A stretch of DNA of 64,000 bases from the NCBI GenBank assembly GCA_035236585.1, contig CP141135.1, forward strand, positions 2,390,001-2,454,000, given 5' to 3'. Of the stretch, positions 1-13,700 are shown piece by piece. Position 1 is the first letter of the stretch, and each line of letters opens with the position of its first letter. The notes beneath the pieces were generated by a model. That model ran no database searches and had not been told where the DNA came from. It saw nothing but the letters and a program-made list of their open reading frames with translations. Made by a program: the position numbers and the translations under genes. This stretch comes from Warburgia ugandensis. Lineage: Eukaryota; Streptophyta; Magnoliopsida; Canellales; Canellaceae.

Positions 1-270
1 GGTCATCAATGGTCCAGATTCGTTTTTTCCAGCGATCAATTGTCTATGATTAAATGGACTGCCCCGTTACCAGAACTTGGTCGTTCCTTCAGACAGCGCC
101 GTTTAGTAAAATAAGACTAGATATTCTCTTCGGGCTGCCATCCCAACACGTTAGTTCTAGATCCCGTTTAGATCACCAATCACGCAAATGAAATCATGAA
201 AAACATCCAAGTTAATCAGCAAAACTAAATCCTCTGATCTGTAACGAGAGAGAGTCTTCTGCAGCGAAAA
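1..270 (+). promoter_or_regulatory. Upstream and 5' leader region of the ARF-GAP gene
   Basis: No coding signal is visible. The first coding exon opens at 271, so this stretch must hold at least part of the 5' untranslated leader and possibly the core promoter. A purine-rich GAGAGAGAG tract lies about 25 bases before the ATG, as in many plant leaders. No convincing TATA box can be assigned, and the transcription start is unknown. Confidence 0.35.
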
Positions 271-3200
271 ATGACGTCCTTTGTGAAGCTTGAAGATTCA
301 CCAATGTTCAGAAACCAGGTGGGTGGCCACAAAACTCTGCTTTGAAATCTCTCCTGTTGTAATTCCTGTTATCAATTTGCCCCGCGTGAGAAACCAGCAG
401 AATTTCCACGGACGCATGAGATCAAACCAAATGCAATGACGAAATCTCCCTTTTCTTCCATACTTTTTTGATATCTTCGGGAATTTGCAGGGACGTTCTG
501 TTTATAAATGTTTTTTTTTAAATGATAATTTTGGCCATTATTTGTGTAAGTCAAATGGGTTTTAGGAATTGAGCTTGGTTGGATTGGTTCTGTAGTAATG
601 GAAGTACGAGGAAGCGATCGTGTTGGATTATCAGAAGACATAATTTGGTGGGTTCCTGTTCTTCTGGTTTGGGTGGTTTTCTATTGTGATTCCAAAAGGT
701 GAGGAGTTTTAATTTGTTTTAGGACTTGAAGCAACGTTACAGACTTCGTATTTGGGAATAAATCCACTAGAAAAATATTCGAGTAGTTCGTAAATAAGTC
801 GGGGAAAATTCTTTACTAGGATTTTGAATTTATATTTTTCATTTGAATTGTAACTAGACTTAATTAATATTTGAGGATTTAACAAGTTGTCCTGAAAATT
901 TAGCTCTATTTGGTAAATTCATGTTAATCTTCACAAATTTGTATTGAATTTGAAAAATGCAGTAAAGTTGCACTGTTTGGGAAAAAATTGGGGCTTTTCC
1001 ATAATAATTTATATTATTTGGAGACTTTTGTAACCATAATTTGAAGCTCAACAGTGTGTCTCAACAGTTTGTTGTCAAGAGAAAAATAATGATATCCAAG
1101 AAAGTTGCTTGTTAATTAATCTGATATCTATCCATATTCCTAGAATTATATGTTTTCAATTTTCTTTGTCAATGTAGCTACCGGTCCTGGTGAAATTTCA
1201 GTGATGGCAAAGCTATTTAAATTCAAGACTAAAGAAATGATTTAGACTAGTATGAACATAATGGAATAATCACATGGTTGGATTTTGAAACAGTTAAGAG
1301 TATTTAATCAGATTAGTGATGATTTACTGGATTGTTTCATGGCTAATTCATGGTTGGTCTTCATTACACTCTGATATTCTGTTTAATTAAGAAGACCCAC
1401 TAATATCTTGAGAAGTTATTACTCTTTCTGACGCTTACTTCAGAGTTCATTTTGTTGTTTTGATTGTGTCTATCTTCTGAAGAAGCTTGTTATTAACATT
1501 TGTTAGAAAGTTGCTTTCTATTTTGTGCTTGGGGTTGACTGTGGCTTTAATGTTAGTTCTTCCTCCTTTGTGCAGTTGCATTCTCTTGAACAGATGATGG
1601 AGGAGTTAGAAGATCGCTGTCAGAAACTTTACAAAGGATGTAAGAAATTTATGTGAGTTTCTTAACTTCTCTCCTGCTATCCATAGACTTTGAACCATTT
1701 GGTGAGATTTCTTGTCTTCAGTTAGAATTTGGTGCCAGTGGCTTTTCAGATCACTTATTTGCTGCCAATATGGACCACCTGTCTTTAGTTTGGGGTCCCT
1801 CTACCAGCAATCCTTTACAATTATTGAAAGATGAACTTAAAATTCTTAGCTTGATACTGCTTTTTGTAGGAATCATATCTTTTATTGTTTTAGATTTTTA
1901 GTTGGTGTTCAGTGTCTACATGTATACATTAATGCTCCTTCAGTGGATACTAGCAAGACATGCTGTGAAAGCTCTCTCAGTTGTTTTCTGTGTTTAGATG
2001 CTAGCAAGACATGCTGTGAAAGCCCTCTCAGTTGCTTTCTGTGTCAGATCATATAAAAAATCTTTTTTTTTGTGGCAAAAGTACCTTTTTCTTTTAGAGG
2101 CAATAGCAAAGTTGCTTACTTAGGTACATATACCAATATTAAGAGCATTTTTCTGGATGATTTTCACTCTGGCATGTGTTCTTGTTGGATGAATCTTTAG
2201 ATTGTGCATGCTTGCATTTGTGTATTCAATCTTCATACATGTCTTAATGCATGACTAGTTACATGCTTGCTTGTAATCACTTCTCCAAACCAACTTCTTC
2301 ATTTTGGAATTGCATTTGTTTGTGGTTCATGTTGTAGCAAATTTGGATGTCGCAAAGATTTAAATGGACCAGTGGGTTGCTGCACAGTGCATGGATATCG
2401 GCAAGTGTGGGCATTTGTCTCTAGTTTGTCCATTTCCATTTGTCTCTTTCATTGGATGTACACATGCCAATGATGTTTGCATGCACATAATAATGAGTTC
2501 AAGTGTATGCCCATATGTCTTCATTGATTGTTGACATACTCCTCAACTAGTCTGTGGCATTTAACAGAGCACTGATGTTTTGTTTTCAACTCTTACAGAG
2601 TAGCACTTGAAGAAGCATACATTGGAGACCTCGCCTTTGCAGATTCCTTGGAAGCATTTGGAAGTGGACGTGATGATCCCCTGAGCGTATCTATTGGAGG
2701 TTGTTCAAAACTTCTGTTTAAGTTTTCTTTTTCCTTCCATATCAGTTCTTTCCTCACAAAAAGCATCATATTATGGTGCCTTGCTGAATGGAAAATGAGG
2801 GTTCCAGGTCTATCCTATGGCATTTTTTGTTGTTCTCTGTCATATTTAGTACTAGTTCCTGCCGGTTTAATCCCCATTCTTCTACTAGCATGACAATGCA
2901 ATTCTTAATACCGTTCTTTTCCTCTTTCGCCCATGACTTGTATCATTATTGTTGGTTCTTTTTTCTTTTTCTTTTTCTTTTTAGAATTTAAATTTTGTTA
3001 TAGTATGCGTGAAGAGATTTATGACTTGGAAAGAAAATTTATCAGAATGAGAAGCGCATCAAAGGCGAGTACAAGAATGAATTAGCAAATGCCTTGAGGA
3101 TCGAAAAACTGGGTTCTCAGATCATGGCTCCGCGATCCTTCTTTAAAGAGAAGATCCACCCATTCTTATTGTTGTGGCTGCTGTTCTTCGCCTTTTTTCT

Positions 3201-6200
3201 TTTATTTCTGACTCTTGCCCAGGATGTCAAGTCTACTTGATGGTCTAAAAGCTCCAAATGCTGTCACCTTTTAAATTTCTTCTCTATATTTCATTGATCA
3301 TTGTACTTATTGTTTCTTATTAGTACTTACATATCTTTGCAACAGGACCTGTTATATCTAAATTCACTTCTGCATTTCGTGAACTTGGTAATTATAAGGA
3401 ACTTCTTAGTTGCCAAGTAAGTCTTGTCACTAAACTTATGCAATTGATTCCTGATTCCTATGGATAGGGTTCTAATTTTTAAACATGACATGCTGGCATA
3501 ATAATTATACTGCTTGGTTTGATGTTGCTTTTTAATATTATAAGTGCCACTTAAATTTCGTTTTCAAGAATACTTCCTGGATTTATTTTTCTTTCTGAGA
3601 ACTGATTTTAATGTGTTTTTAGCTGACATTCTATTGGTCAAGGAAATTTAAATTCTGCTTTGGAAAAGCTGTCTAAGAGAGGCTAATCCACTAGGAAAAC
3701 TCCTACTTAGATCCATTAGTAGTACCTTCATCATTATCAACAAGACCTTATCCCGATTAGTAGTCGGTCACATGAATCTTGTTCTTTCATTGCTTTCTAT
3801 TAAGTGCCATGGCTTCATTTAGTCCCAAAGTTTTTATATCTTTTCTCATTCTCACCACTTCTATCCACTTTCTTTTGCACCTTCCCCTTGCCCTTTTAGA
3901 AGCCTCCTTACAACCAATGCCTTTTTCGATCTCCTTTTGACATGTCCAAACTATCTAAGTCTAATCTCCCTCATCTTGTTCCTTATTGGTGCTACTCCTA
4001 AGTTTCCTTTAGTGCTATCATTTCTAATTCTATCCTTTCTTGTCTTACCACTCATCCATCTCAATATCCGCATTTCGGTGATGCTCATCCTATGTACATG
4101 TTGTTCCTTAATTGCCCAACACTCTGATTTATAGAGCATGGCCGGCCTCAAAGCCATTCTATAGAATTTTCCTTTTCAGTTTGAGTGGCACCCTCTAATT
4201 ACACTAAACTCCAGAGGCGCATCTCCATTTGTTCCAACCCACTTGGATTCTCTGGTTAACCTCCCTCTCAATCTTTCTACTCTCATGAATTATTGATCCA
4301 AAGTATCGGAAGTGCTCTTTTAGGGGAACTTATTGGTTATCAATCTTTAGTGATACTTCACTCTCGCTCCTCTCTTTGATAAAATTGTACTCCATATACT
4401 CTTTCTTAGTTCGGCTAATTTTAAATCCGTTAGATTCTAATGCATCTCTCTGCAACTCTAGCTTTGTGCTTACGTCCTCCCTTGTCTTATCAATCAAAAT
4501 TATATCATCTGCAAATAACATGCACCATAGAATCTCCTTGTGCAAATGTTTTTTTAACTCATCCATAGCCAACGAGAAAAGGTACGGGCTCAAAGCCTGA
4601 TCTTTGGTGCAATCATTTAGTTATAGAAAGATCACCAGTCTTTTTGCTAGTGGTCCTAATGCTTGTTACCTCTCTCATATATATCCTTAATTGTGTCTAT
4701 ATAACCCAACGAAACCCCTTTTCGCTCAACACCCACCATATTAATTCTTTGGGGACCCTATCATAAGCTTTTCTAAGTTTATAATGATCATGTGGAGGTC
4801 CTTCTTCATCTCACTATATTTCTCTATTAGTTGTTTAAACAAGAAAATAGCTTTCATGGTAGACCTCTCAGGCATGAAACCAAACTAGTTCTTCCATACA
4901 CTTATCTCATGCCGCGGCCTCTTCTCAATCATTCCTCCAAAAAGTTTTATGGTATGGCTCATAAGTTTGATCCCCTAATAAATAGTGCAACTCTGTATAT
5001 CTCTTTTATTATTATTATTATTATAAATTGGTACAATAGAGCTCTTCTTCCATTCATCTAGCATTTTGTTTGATTTATAAATCTTGTTAAACAACTTTAT
5101 CAACCAAACTACTCTAGTATCTTCTATATACTTCCATACCTCTATTGGTATGTCATTGGGCCCTAGGGCCTTTCCTGATTTCATCTTTCTTAAGGCTTCT
5201 TTCACTTCAGCTTTTTTAATCCTACGATCGTCTCTATAACGTCCAATGTTATTTGGGTTTACGGTACTTTCAATCCATATATTCTTAAGGTAATTGCCAT
5301 CTAACAATTTTTAAATTTAACTTTCTTTCTTATATTTGATCTCGTCATCTTTGATTAGTACCCTTTGGTCATCACTTCTAATACACTTAATGTGGTCTAA
5401 GTTCTTACTTTTATTCTCTTACTTTTGCCAGTTTAAACACATCTTTCTCACCTTCTCTTGATTTGAATCTATTATAGAGATCATTATATGCCTTGAGTTT
5501 AGCCTCACTTACTACTCTCTTAGTAATCTTTTTAGCATTCTTATATTGCTCAAAGTTTTCATTATTTTTAGTCATCTGTCATGGTTTAAGACACATTTGT
5601 TTCTCTTTAATGACTTTTTGCACTTTTTCACTCAACCACCAAGTTTCCTTTGCTGGGTTGCCTTTTACCTTTAGATACACCTCAAACATTTTTTGTCACT
5701 TTCTTAATGGACTCATCCATATTAGTCCACATGGTATTTACTTTTTTTTTCATGGTTTCAGTTTCCTTCTACCATCAACTTGTTTGTAAATGATGCTATC
5801 TTCTCTCCTTTTAAGTTCCAACACTTATTTTTGGATACTCATTAAGTTCATTTCCTTTCTTCCATATTCCAATGTAGATATCCATAACCATTAACCTATA
5901 TTTTGAGGTTAGACTCTCACCAGGTATCACCTTATAATCCTTACACATTGATCTTTTAATATTCTTAAGTGGAAAAAAGTCGATTTGGTTTTTATATGGT
6001 TTACTTTTAAAAAGTTAGTAAGTGTTCATCCCTCTTCTTAAAGTATGTCTCTGCTATAGCTAAGTTATATGTTAAAGCAAAATCGAGTGTAGCTTATTTC
6101 ATCTTATTTCTTTCTCTAATACCATAACCTTCATGTACCCTATCATATCCTTCCTTTCTTTTCCTATATGACTATTAAAGTTTGCTCCTATAAATATCCC

Positions 6201-7683
6201 CACAGTTTTTAGAATTTCTTGCACGATTCACTCCAAATTTTCCCAGAACTATCTCTTGATTCTATTTTCTAACCCTGCTTGTGGTGCGAATGCATTTATA
6301 ACATTTATGATATTCTCTCTTAGAACAAGTTTTATTAATATAATTCTATTACTAGTTCTTTTAACATCTACAACTTTATCCTTTAATTCTTTATCGACCA
6401 CTATCCTACGTCATTTCTATTATTGTCATTTCCTATGTACCAGAGCTTATACCTATCAATTTCTCTAGTTTTAGCCCCTTACCACTTGATTTCTTCGATA
6501 CAAGCGATGTTGACTCTCCTACATTTCATCATATCTACCAACTCCAAACTCTTACATGTCAATGTGCCTATATTCCATGTGGTGATATGAATCTTATTCT
6601 CATGACTTGGCCTATTTACTTGTGCACTTCCCGAATGGCATAGAAACTCATGCATACTTTCCATTGCACCTGGGTTCTGATATAGCATGTCACTTTTGAT
6701 GGAACGCTCTAGTAGCCCTTGCCTATGCAGCGTGTCTCTTCCGGGGGAACACCATAGCAGCCCTTGTCTATTTTCCATTGCATATGGGCTCCAATGCTGC
6801 ACATCGCTTATAAGGAACACCCTAACTTGAGGGAATGTCAAAAATTGATTCATACATGGGGTTTGTCATGGGTTTTACTTCTTGGCTGGCACTTAACGAA
6901 AAACTCTCCTCTTTTATCTGGGCTTGGGATTGGCAGCATCGATTACCTTATTCTTAAAATAAGTTTGTCAAATTCTCAGTTAAGAATTATCCTAAATAAA
7001 AGCACAGCCCAACTTTTTTGCTCATAATGAGGGAGAAAAGAAGAGAGCATAAACTACTTATGCCAATTAAAAATAAGATATTTTTCACCATGAAATTTTT
7101 GATTATTAGCTAGTGACAACCTTTTAGGCTTGCCAGATTAGAAAAATATCTATTGCTGCATGATATTGAATTATTTGTAGTGTCTTGGTCATTTTATCCT
7201 TTCTTTAGTGTTGCATATGCCAGGTCATTAATATCTCACAGTAGGTTGAGAAAAAATATTATTACTTCCTCAATATATTGGTTTTTTAGTTTCCGCTGCT
7301 AATTCATTTTAAAATCCTAGTAAATGGAGCACGAGTTTTGAGAATTAGTTCACTTCGTTATGTACTTTGATATTTGGGCTTTTGTATCTTTGATTTTTTA
7401 GTTTGAGTAGTTCTTACTTAGGTGTTTTATCATTATAAAAAGATTTCTTTATTTCTCATGTTACAGTTGGAGCATATGTTAAATGATCGTCTTTTGCAGT
7501 TCCTGAATACTGATTTACATGAGGCAAAGGTACTTCATTCTGTTTTCTTCTTTGTAGATTTCTCAAGTCATTCTTTCTATAAGATCTCTCCATTTACAAG
7601 TATAGCACGAAATAAATGGCTTTTTTCAATTGTTCTTGGACTGGATCAGTTTCACACTCCTCTCTCTCTAGCTTTCTCTCTCT

Positions 7684-7724
<41 letters not shown>

Positions 7725-10700
7725 GGAGGAAACTAGCAACTGCATTAAATAATGTTATTGACCTTGATTTGTGCAGAATTCTCGTAGGCGATTTGACAAG
7801 GCAACACATGCATCTGATCAGGTATTAAACTATCTTGGTTCTGTAGTGTACTCTCATTTGGGGTTGATTAATGACCCGTAAAAGCTTTCTCACTTTGCAC
7901 TGGACTTCATCCAAAATAAGGTCAATGAAGCAAATTTGCTTCAATAGTATCTGACTGTTCTTTTCTGCTCAGAGATTTACCAGCATAACTATGCTTTCCA
8001 ACTTACTCCAGGCAATCAAAAGGAAAATTGGAAACTTTTACTGGCTTTTCTACTCGAGCTTCAGTCTGTTGCCCTAGTACTAAATATGCATTTCTGTATT
8101 TTCTTTTCCCAAGCAAAGATTTCTGATTCATGCTCAAGCAAGAGGAGCCACTTAAATATGATTGGATATAATAGTGTCAACTATTAGAAGTGTTGTTGTT
8201 GGTTTCTCTGTCTCTCTGTCTCTCTCTCTCTCTCTAATCAGCTTCAAGTGCTTGAGTGTTACAAGATCCTAATGGAACAAGACTCAGAAAATTTGCCAAC
8301 TAGGTGACTTAATGGAGATTTAACAAATTGCAATCATTAAACATCTTTTTTCTTTTCAAAATTCTTTTCATTTTTTCTGCTTATAACTCTTAGATTTTGT
8401 GATTCAGAGCTTGATGATTTTGTTATGATATCATGATAGGCACGTGAAAAATTCATGTCTTTGAAGAAGGGTGCACGGGCAGATGTTGTTCAAGAAATGG
8501 AAGAGGTAAGCTTTTCTTGTTGTCTCCTCTTTTTATCAATTACAAAACATGCCTACTTGACTAAGTTAAAGGATTGCTCTTTTTTCTTGGCACAGGACAT
8601 GCTTAATTCGAATTCAGCATTTGATAAATGCCGCTTTAATCTAGTATGCATTATACAGTGCTATTCCTTTTACTTTCTAGTTGAACTTATTTTGTCATTC
8701 TTTCCAACTATTCCCTCGGATTCTAAGGAATTCAGGTAAATGCCCTCACAAATGTCCAAGCAAAGAAAAAGTTTGAGTTCTTAGAGATTCTCAGTGCAGT
8801 AATGGATGCTCATCTCAAATATTTTAAGCAGGTATTTTCTTAAGGAGCAAGTACTAAGCCATTCTGTTCTTTCATTTGCTTAGATTTCCAACTACACTGA
8901 ATAACCATGTTGTTGTTATTTTTTATTTTTATTTTAAATTTCCAAGGGTTATGAATTGTTGAGCCAGATGGAACCCTTCATTTACGAGGTAAGAATTGTA
9001 AGATATTCCAGGTCCAAGATATTGTTTTTAATAAAATTGAACTGATTGCAGGAAAGCACCACATTTTCTCAGCTAGGTATGAAGATTTGAATTTTGTGCT
9101 AGTGAATGAACTGCTTGGTCATGTAATCAGGTTTTGACCTATGCGCAACAATCAAAAGAAGTGGCTGATCTTGAACAAGACAATCTTGCAAAGAGAATCC
9201 AGGAGTTCAGGACCCAAGCGGAGCTACACAATTTACGATCTTCAAGTAATATAGAAGCCTCAACAACTTCTGATGGTATCCATTTTGTTGGTGTGAGTTC
9301 TAACAAAGATGTAGAAGCATTGATGCAGTCTACTGCAAATGGGAAGGTATTATTTGGTGTAATTTACAGGCTCTGAAAAATCTAAAAGAAAAATTACAAA
9401 GACTTTGTCATTGTCTCTACTTCCCATAAGATAAATTGGGACCAACCATAGAAGTACTCTTCTCGAGTCTTAGTCCTCGTTTTTGCACTATGGCAAGTAC
9501 TAGGAATTGGTTGATTCCCACCTTATTAAATTGCTGTAATACAGGGTCTCCAAGTACTTAGTGGAGACACAACTTTCATTTGGCTTATAGGTTAAGACCA
9601 TCAAGCAAGGCTATCTTCTGAAGAGATCTTCAAACTTGAGAGGAGATTGGAAGAGGAGGTTCTTTGTACTCGACAGTCATGGGACTTTGTACTACTATAG
9701 AAATATAAATAAGCCAAGCAAGCTACTGGTATGCTATTTGCTTCCTTTCACTTGTCATCATGTCTCTCTAACCTGATGTAATGTGAAGTGTTAAAGCACT
9801 GGTTAACTGTTTTACTCCCTGCTTCATGCAATCCTTTCACTGCCGTATGCAAAGCAATAACAATGATGTCACAATTATTTATTATAAATAATCTTTTGCC
9901 AGCAGCTGGTTTGGAAGGTATTAACTAGTTGATCTTGCAGTTGTAAAACTGAATACTATATGCAGTCTTAGGCTCTGCTGTTATTATCATTTAGCTTATT
10001 CAAGTGCTTTGAAAAATCTTATTGCCATTTTGGACATGAAACTTTGAGATTGTTTGATGTATTTGGTATTTACTACTATGGTCAAGCTACTGGATTATTT
10101 GGGATATCTTTCCTTCTTGTCCTCGTGCAACTGGAATTTGTGCTCCTTCTCCATTATGTGGTTCATAGATGACAATAATTTAGGGTAGTTTGAGATGAAG
10201 GTGATTCTTCAGCTTGGACTCACTTATTTATGTAGGACAGCAAGCAAAATAACCTAATCTATATATTGAGATCATATCAAAATTAACTTAAATAAGAAAA
10301 CATAAATTAAACCACAATGAGCACTTTAACATGTAGAAAATCAGTCTTAATTATCATTAATAGCCTACAATGAGTTACAGGATTTGCAAACTTCTCCAGA
10401 TCTCTGCTGCTTATGGTAAGATCGAAGTCTCAATCTAGATTGTCCTTCTAATTGACGAACAGTCTTGATTAAGCTTCGGATCTAGGGTTTAGGAATTTAA
10501 TGCAAGATAAGAATTATAGATTATTACAGCTGCAAATCACGTAACCACACGCCGGTTAGAAATTGTCTATTAAAAGACAAGGTAGAAAAGTACTGACTTA
10601 CAGAATAGGATGAAACAATAGTAATTCGGCCTTTTACTGAACACGACTTCACGTCCACGAGAAGGAAGCTAGAATGACGAATCCACCAAGTCTAATGAAA

Positions 10701-13700
10701 TTTTCATTCATTCTTCATCAAAAACTACTTACACAAAAGAAAAAAAGATCTCAAGTAACGAACATCCAACCCTAATCTAGAAAAAAGAAAAAATTGCCCC
10801 TACTTAAGTCACAACACACTAAGAAACCTAATACCCTTAATGGTTAATATCCCAAGTAAACTAAACTATAACATAACATAAAGAAAAAAGTGGGATGATC
10901 GTTCCCATCAATCTCCCTAGCTGAAAAGATTTCGACCCTGTTGAAGTAGGAATATCAAACCTCCAAGTGTATGTGTTCCCAGTGGGGGGTCTTCAAATGC
11001 ATATGCATACACTTGACTCATTAGTAAAAATCCTCCATGTATGTAGCTTTTCAATGTGGGGTCTTCAAATAGTGCCTACATACATGAGTCTTCAGTCATC
11101 TCTTATACATACATCTTTTCAAGGTGAGGACTTCACTGTAGTACATATGTACGTGTAAGAGGTCTTCTGCTCTTAAGGATTGACGAAATAGGGGCCCTTC
11201 TCCGTCGCCTCTAATATGTCCTGAAGTCATGTCTTGGGTGATGATCATCATGATCTGCAGTGGAGGTGTCTCCTAGTGTAGTAAACTGTCGATAGTAATC
11301 CAAAAGGTCTTGATCTAAGCACCAAAGCTCGTACTTTATGATCCAGGTATAATCAAAAGCAGGCCTGTCCTTCCACTTGACAAGGAATTTTCTATAACCC
11401 TTTTATATAGTGGACACTTTTGATCGTCAAGTATGTCCTCTATTTGCTCTTTTGTAGGATGAACTTGTGGCTGTGGAGGTAATGGCTGCATGGGTGGGGC
11501 ATCAGGCCAAGGGCTCTGGATGGGTTGGTTAGGATCAGTGCTCGGGTCATGGTTAGGGTTAAGACTAGGATAAATGGGTGAACTGGTAGGGTGACAAAAA
11601 GGAACTAGATCCTCCATATTAAACGTTGAACTAATTCTCTAATCAGGAGGAAGATCTAAGTGTTCTCCACTACCCTCCTCAGCACTCGAAAGGTATCAGC
11701 ATTGTGAGCCTATAAATTTTAATGACGCCCTATGGAAATTGTTCAAGTCTCATGCGGACCATGAAATGATCACTTGGCTGAAATTTCTTATATCGTCTGT
11801 GCAAGTCAGCAACAAATTTATATTTCTCATACTTATACTAATCCTTCATCTGATCTCAGAATGCAAATCATGTACATGTTGTGCAAAAGACTGGGTAGAC
11901 TCAAATGGCCTATGTGATGCAGACATGGGTATGGGATCTTTACAGGCTTCCTAGGCTGGTATCTGTGAACAACTTCAAAAAGACTCACACCAGTTGTCCT
12001 ATTAACAGAATTATTATATGCTAACTCAGCAACTGATAAAAAGTTGTCGCAACTCCTAATGTGCTCTCCTACTAAGTACCTCAACAAATTTCCTAGGCTT
12101 TGATTCATAACTTTTGTTTGACCATTCGTTTGTGGGTAGTAAGCAAAAGAGAATTGAAGCCTAGTGCCCATCATATGCCCTAGTGTCTTCTAAAAATAGC
12201 TAACAAACTTGATATCCTTATCAAATATTATGGACTTTGGTAACCCATGTAATCAGACTAGCTCAAAAAAAATACTGGCAATCCTTGACATGTTAGTAGT
12301 CTTAAAGCAAGGAATGAAATGGGCCATTTTAGAAAAATGGTCTACAATGAAAAATATGGAATCGTGCTTCCTGATAGTCTTGGGTAGTCCAAGCACGAAG
12401 TCCATGATCAAATCTTGCCACAGGGCATGTGGCACTGGCAAATGGGTGTACAATCCTGTATTCTGTTTGCGTTGCTTTGCCAGTTGACAAGTATGACATT
12501 GCCCAATGATATTGGTAATATCTCAGGAGACTAGGCCAATAGAACCTATCAAAGACAAGAGCAATCATCTTGTTATGACCGAAATGGCCAGCGACCCTGC
12601 CCACGTGGAGCTCCTAAATGAGAAATTTTTCAAGGAACTGCTGGGAATATACAAATGCAGGCCTCTAAACAAATATCCATCCTGTAAGAGGTAGTCCCTA
12701 GTGCTCCATATTTGACCTTGAGGCAGTGATCTGTAAGTCTCTCTAAAATCCGAGCATGATGGATAATCCTCTCTCAAATGCTCAAACCTAGTGACCTTAA
12801 CTTGTAAAGTGCTTAGTAACGCTACCTTACTACTCAATGCATCTGCAGGTTTGTTCTCGACCCTTGCCTTGTACTTAAGTACAAATGACTATTCCTAGAG
12901 AAATTTAACCCATTTGGGAGGGTTTAATTTCTTTTTGGAGTTGAGGTGTCGTAGGGCTTCTTGGTCAAAGAACAAGACAAATTCATTCGCAATAAGTAAT
13001 GCCTTCAATGTTGTAATGCCTAAACGATTGCATAGAACTCTTTGTCACAGGTGGAGTATTTTTGCCGTGCATCATTTAATTTGTCATTGAAAAATGTCAT
13101 GGGGTGACTCTCTTGACTTAGAACTACTATACCTAAACCAGATGCATCGCATACCACTTCAAAAACCTTTGAGAAGTCCAGTAGGCACATTACCGGAGCT
13201 TGAGTCATCCACTCTTTGATTTCTTTGAACGCTTTGGACACAAATTTCGTCCATTTAAACTCTCCCTTCTTCATGTAATTAGTAATGGGAGCCATAATAG
13301 AATTGAACCCATAGATGAAGCTATGATAGAAGGTTGTTAACCCATAAAAACTGTGGGCCTCATGAATATTTTGTGGCTTGCTTCACTCCATGATGGACCT
13401 CACCTTCTCTGGGTTTGAAGAGATGCCTTGAGAAGAAACCATAAATCCTAAGAAGATAACCTGCTAGGAAGCAAATGAACTTTTCTTTAGATTTGCGTAT
13501 AGCTTCTCTATCCTCAGCATAGATATGCCTCAATTGGATGAGGTGCTGTCGGCCTCAGCATGTGTATCATGATCCTCATGAATGTACTAGGGGCATTCGT
13601 GAGCCTAAAAGACATGACCATCTACTCATATAAACCATCCTTCATCTTGAAAGCGGTCTTCATGTCATCCCCCAGATGAATATAGACCTGGTGATATATG

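Noticed and set aside
7594-7828. Three overlapping open frames through the CA repeat near 7.7 kb
   Set aside because: They consist of translated simple repeat (H-T or C-V runs) and overlap a real ARF-GAP exon in another frame.
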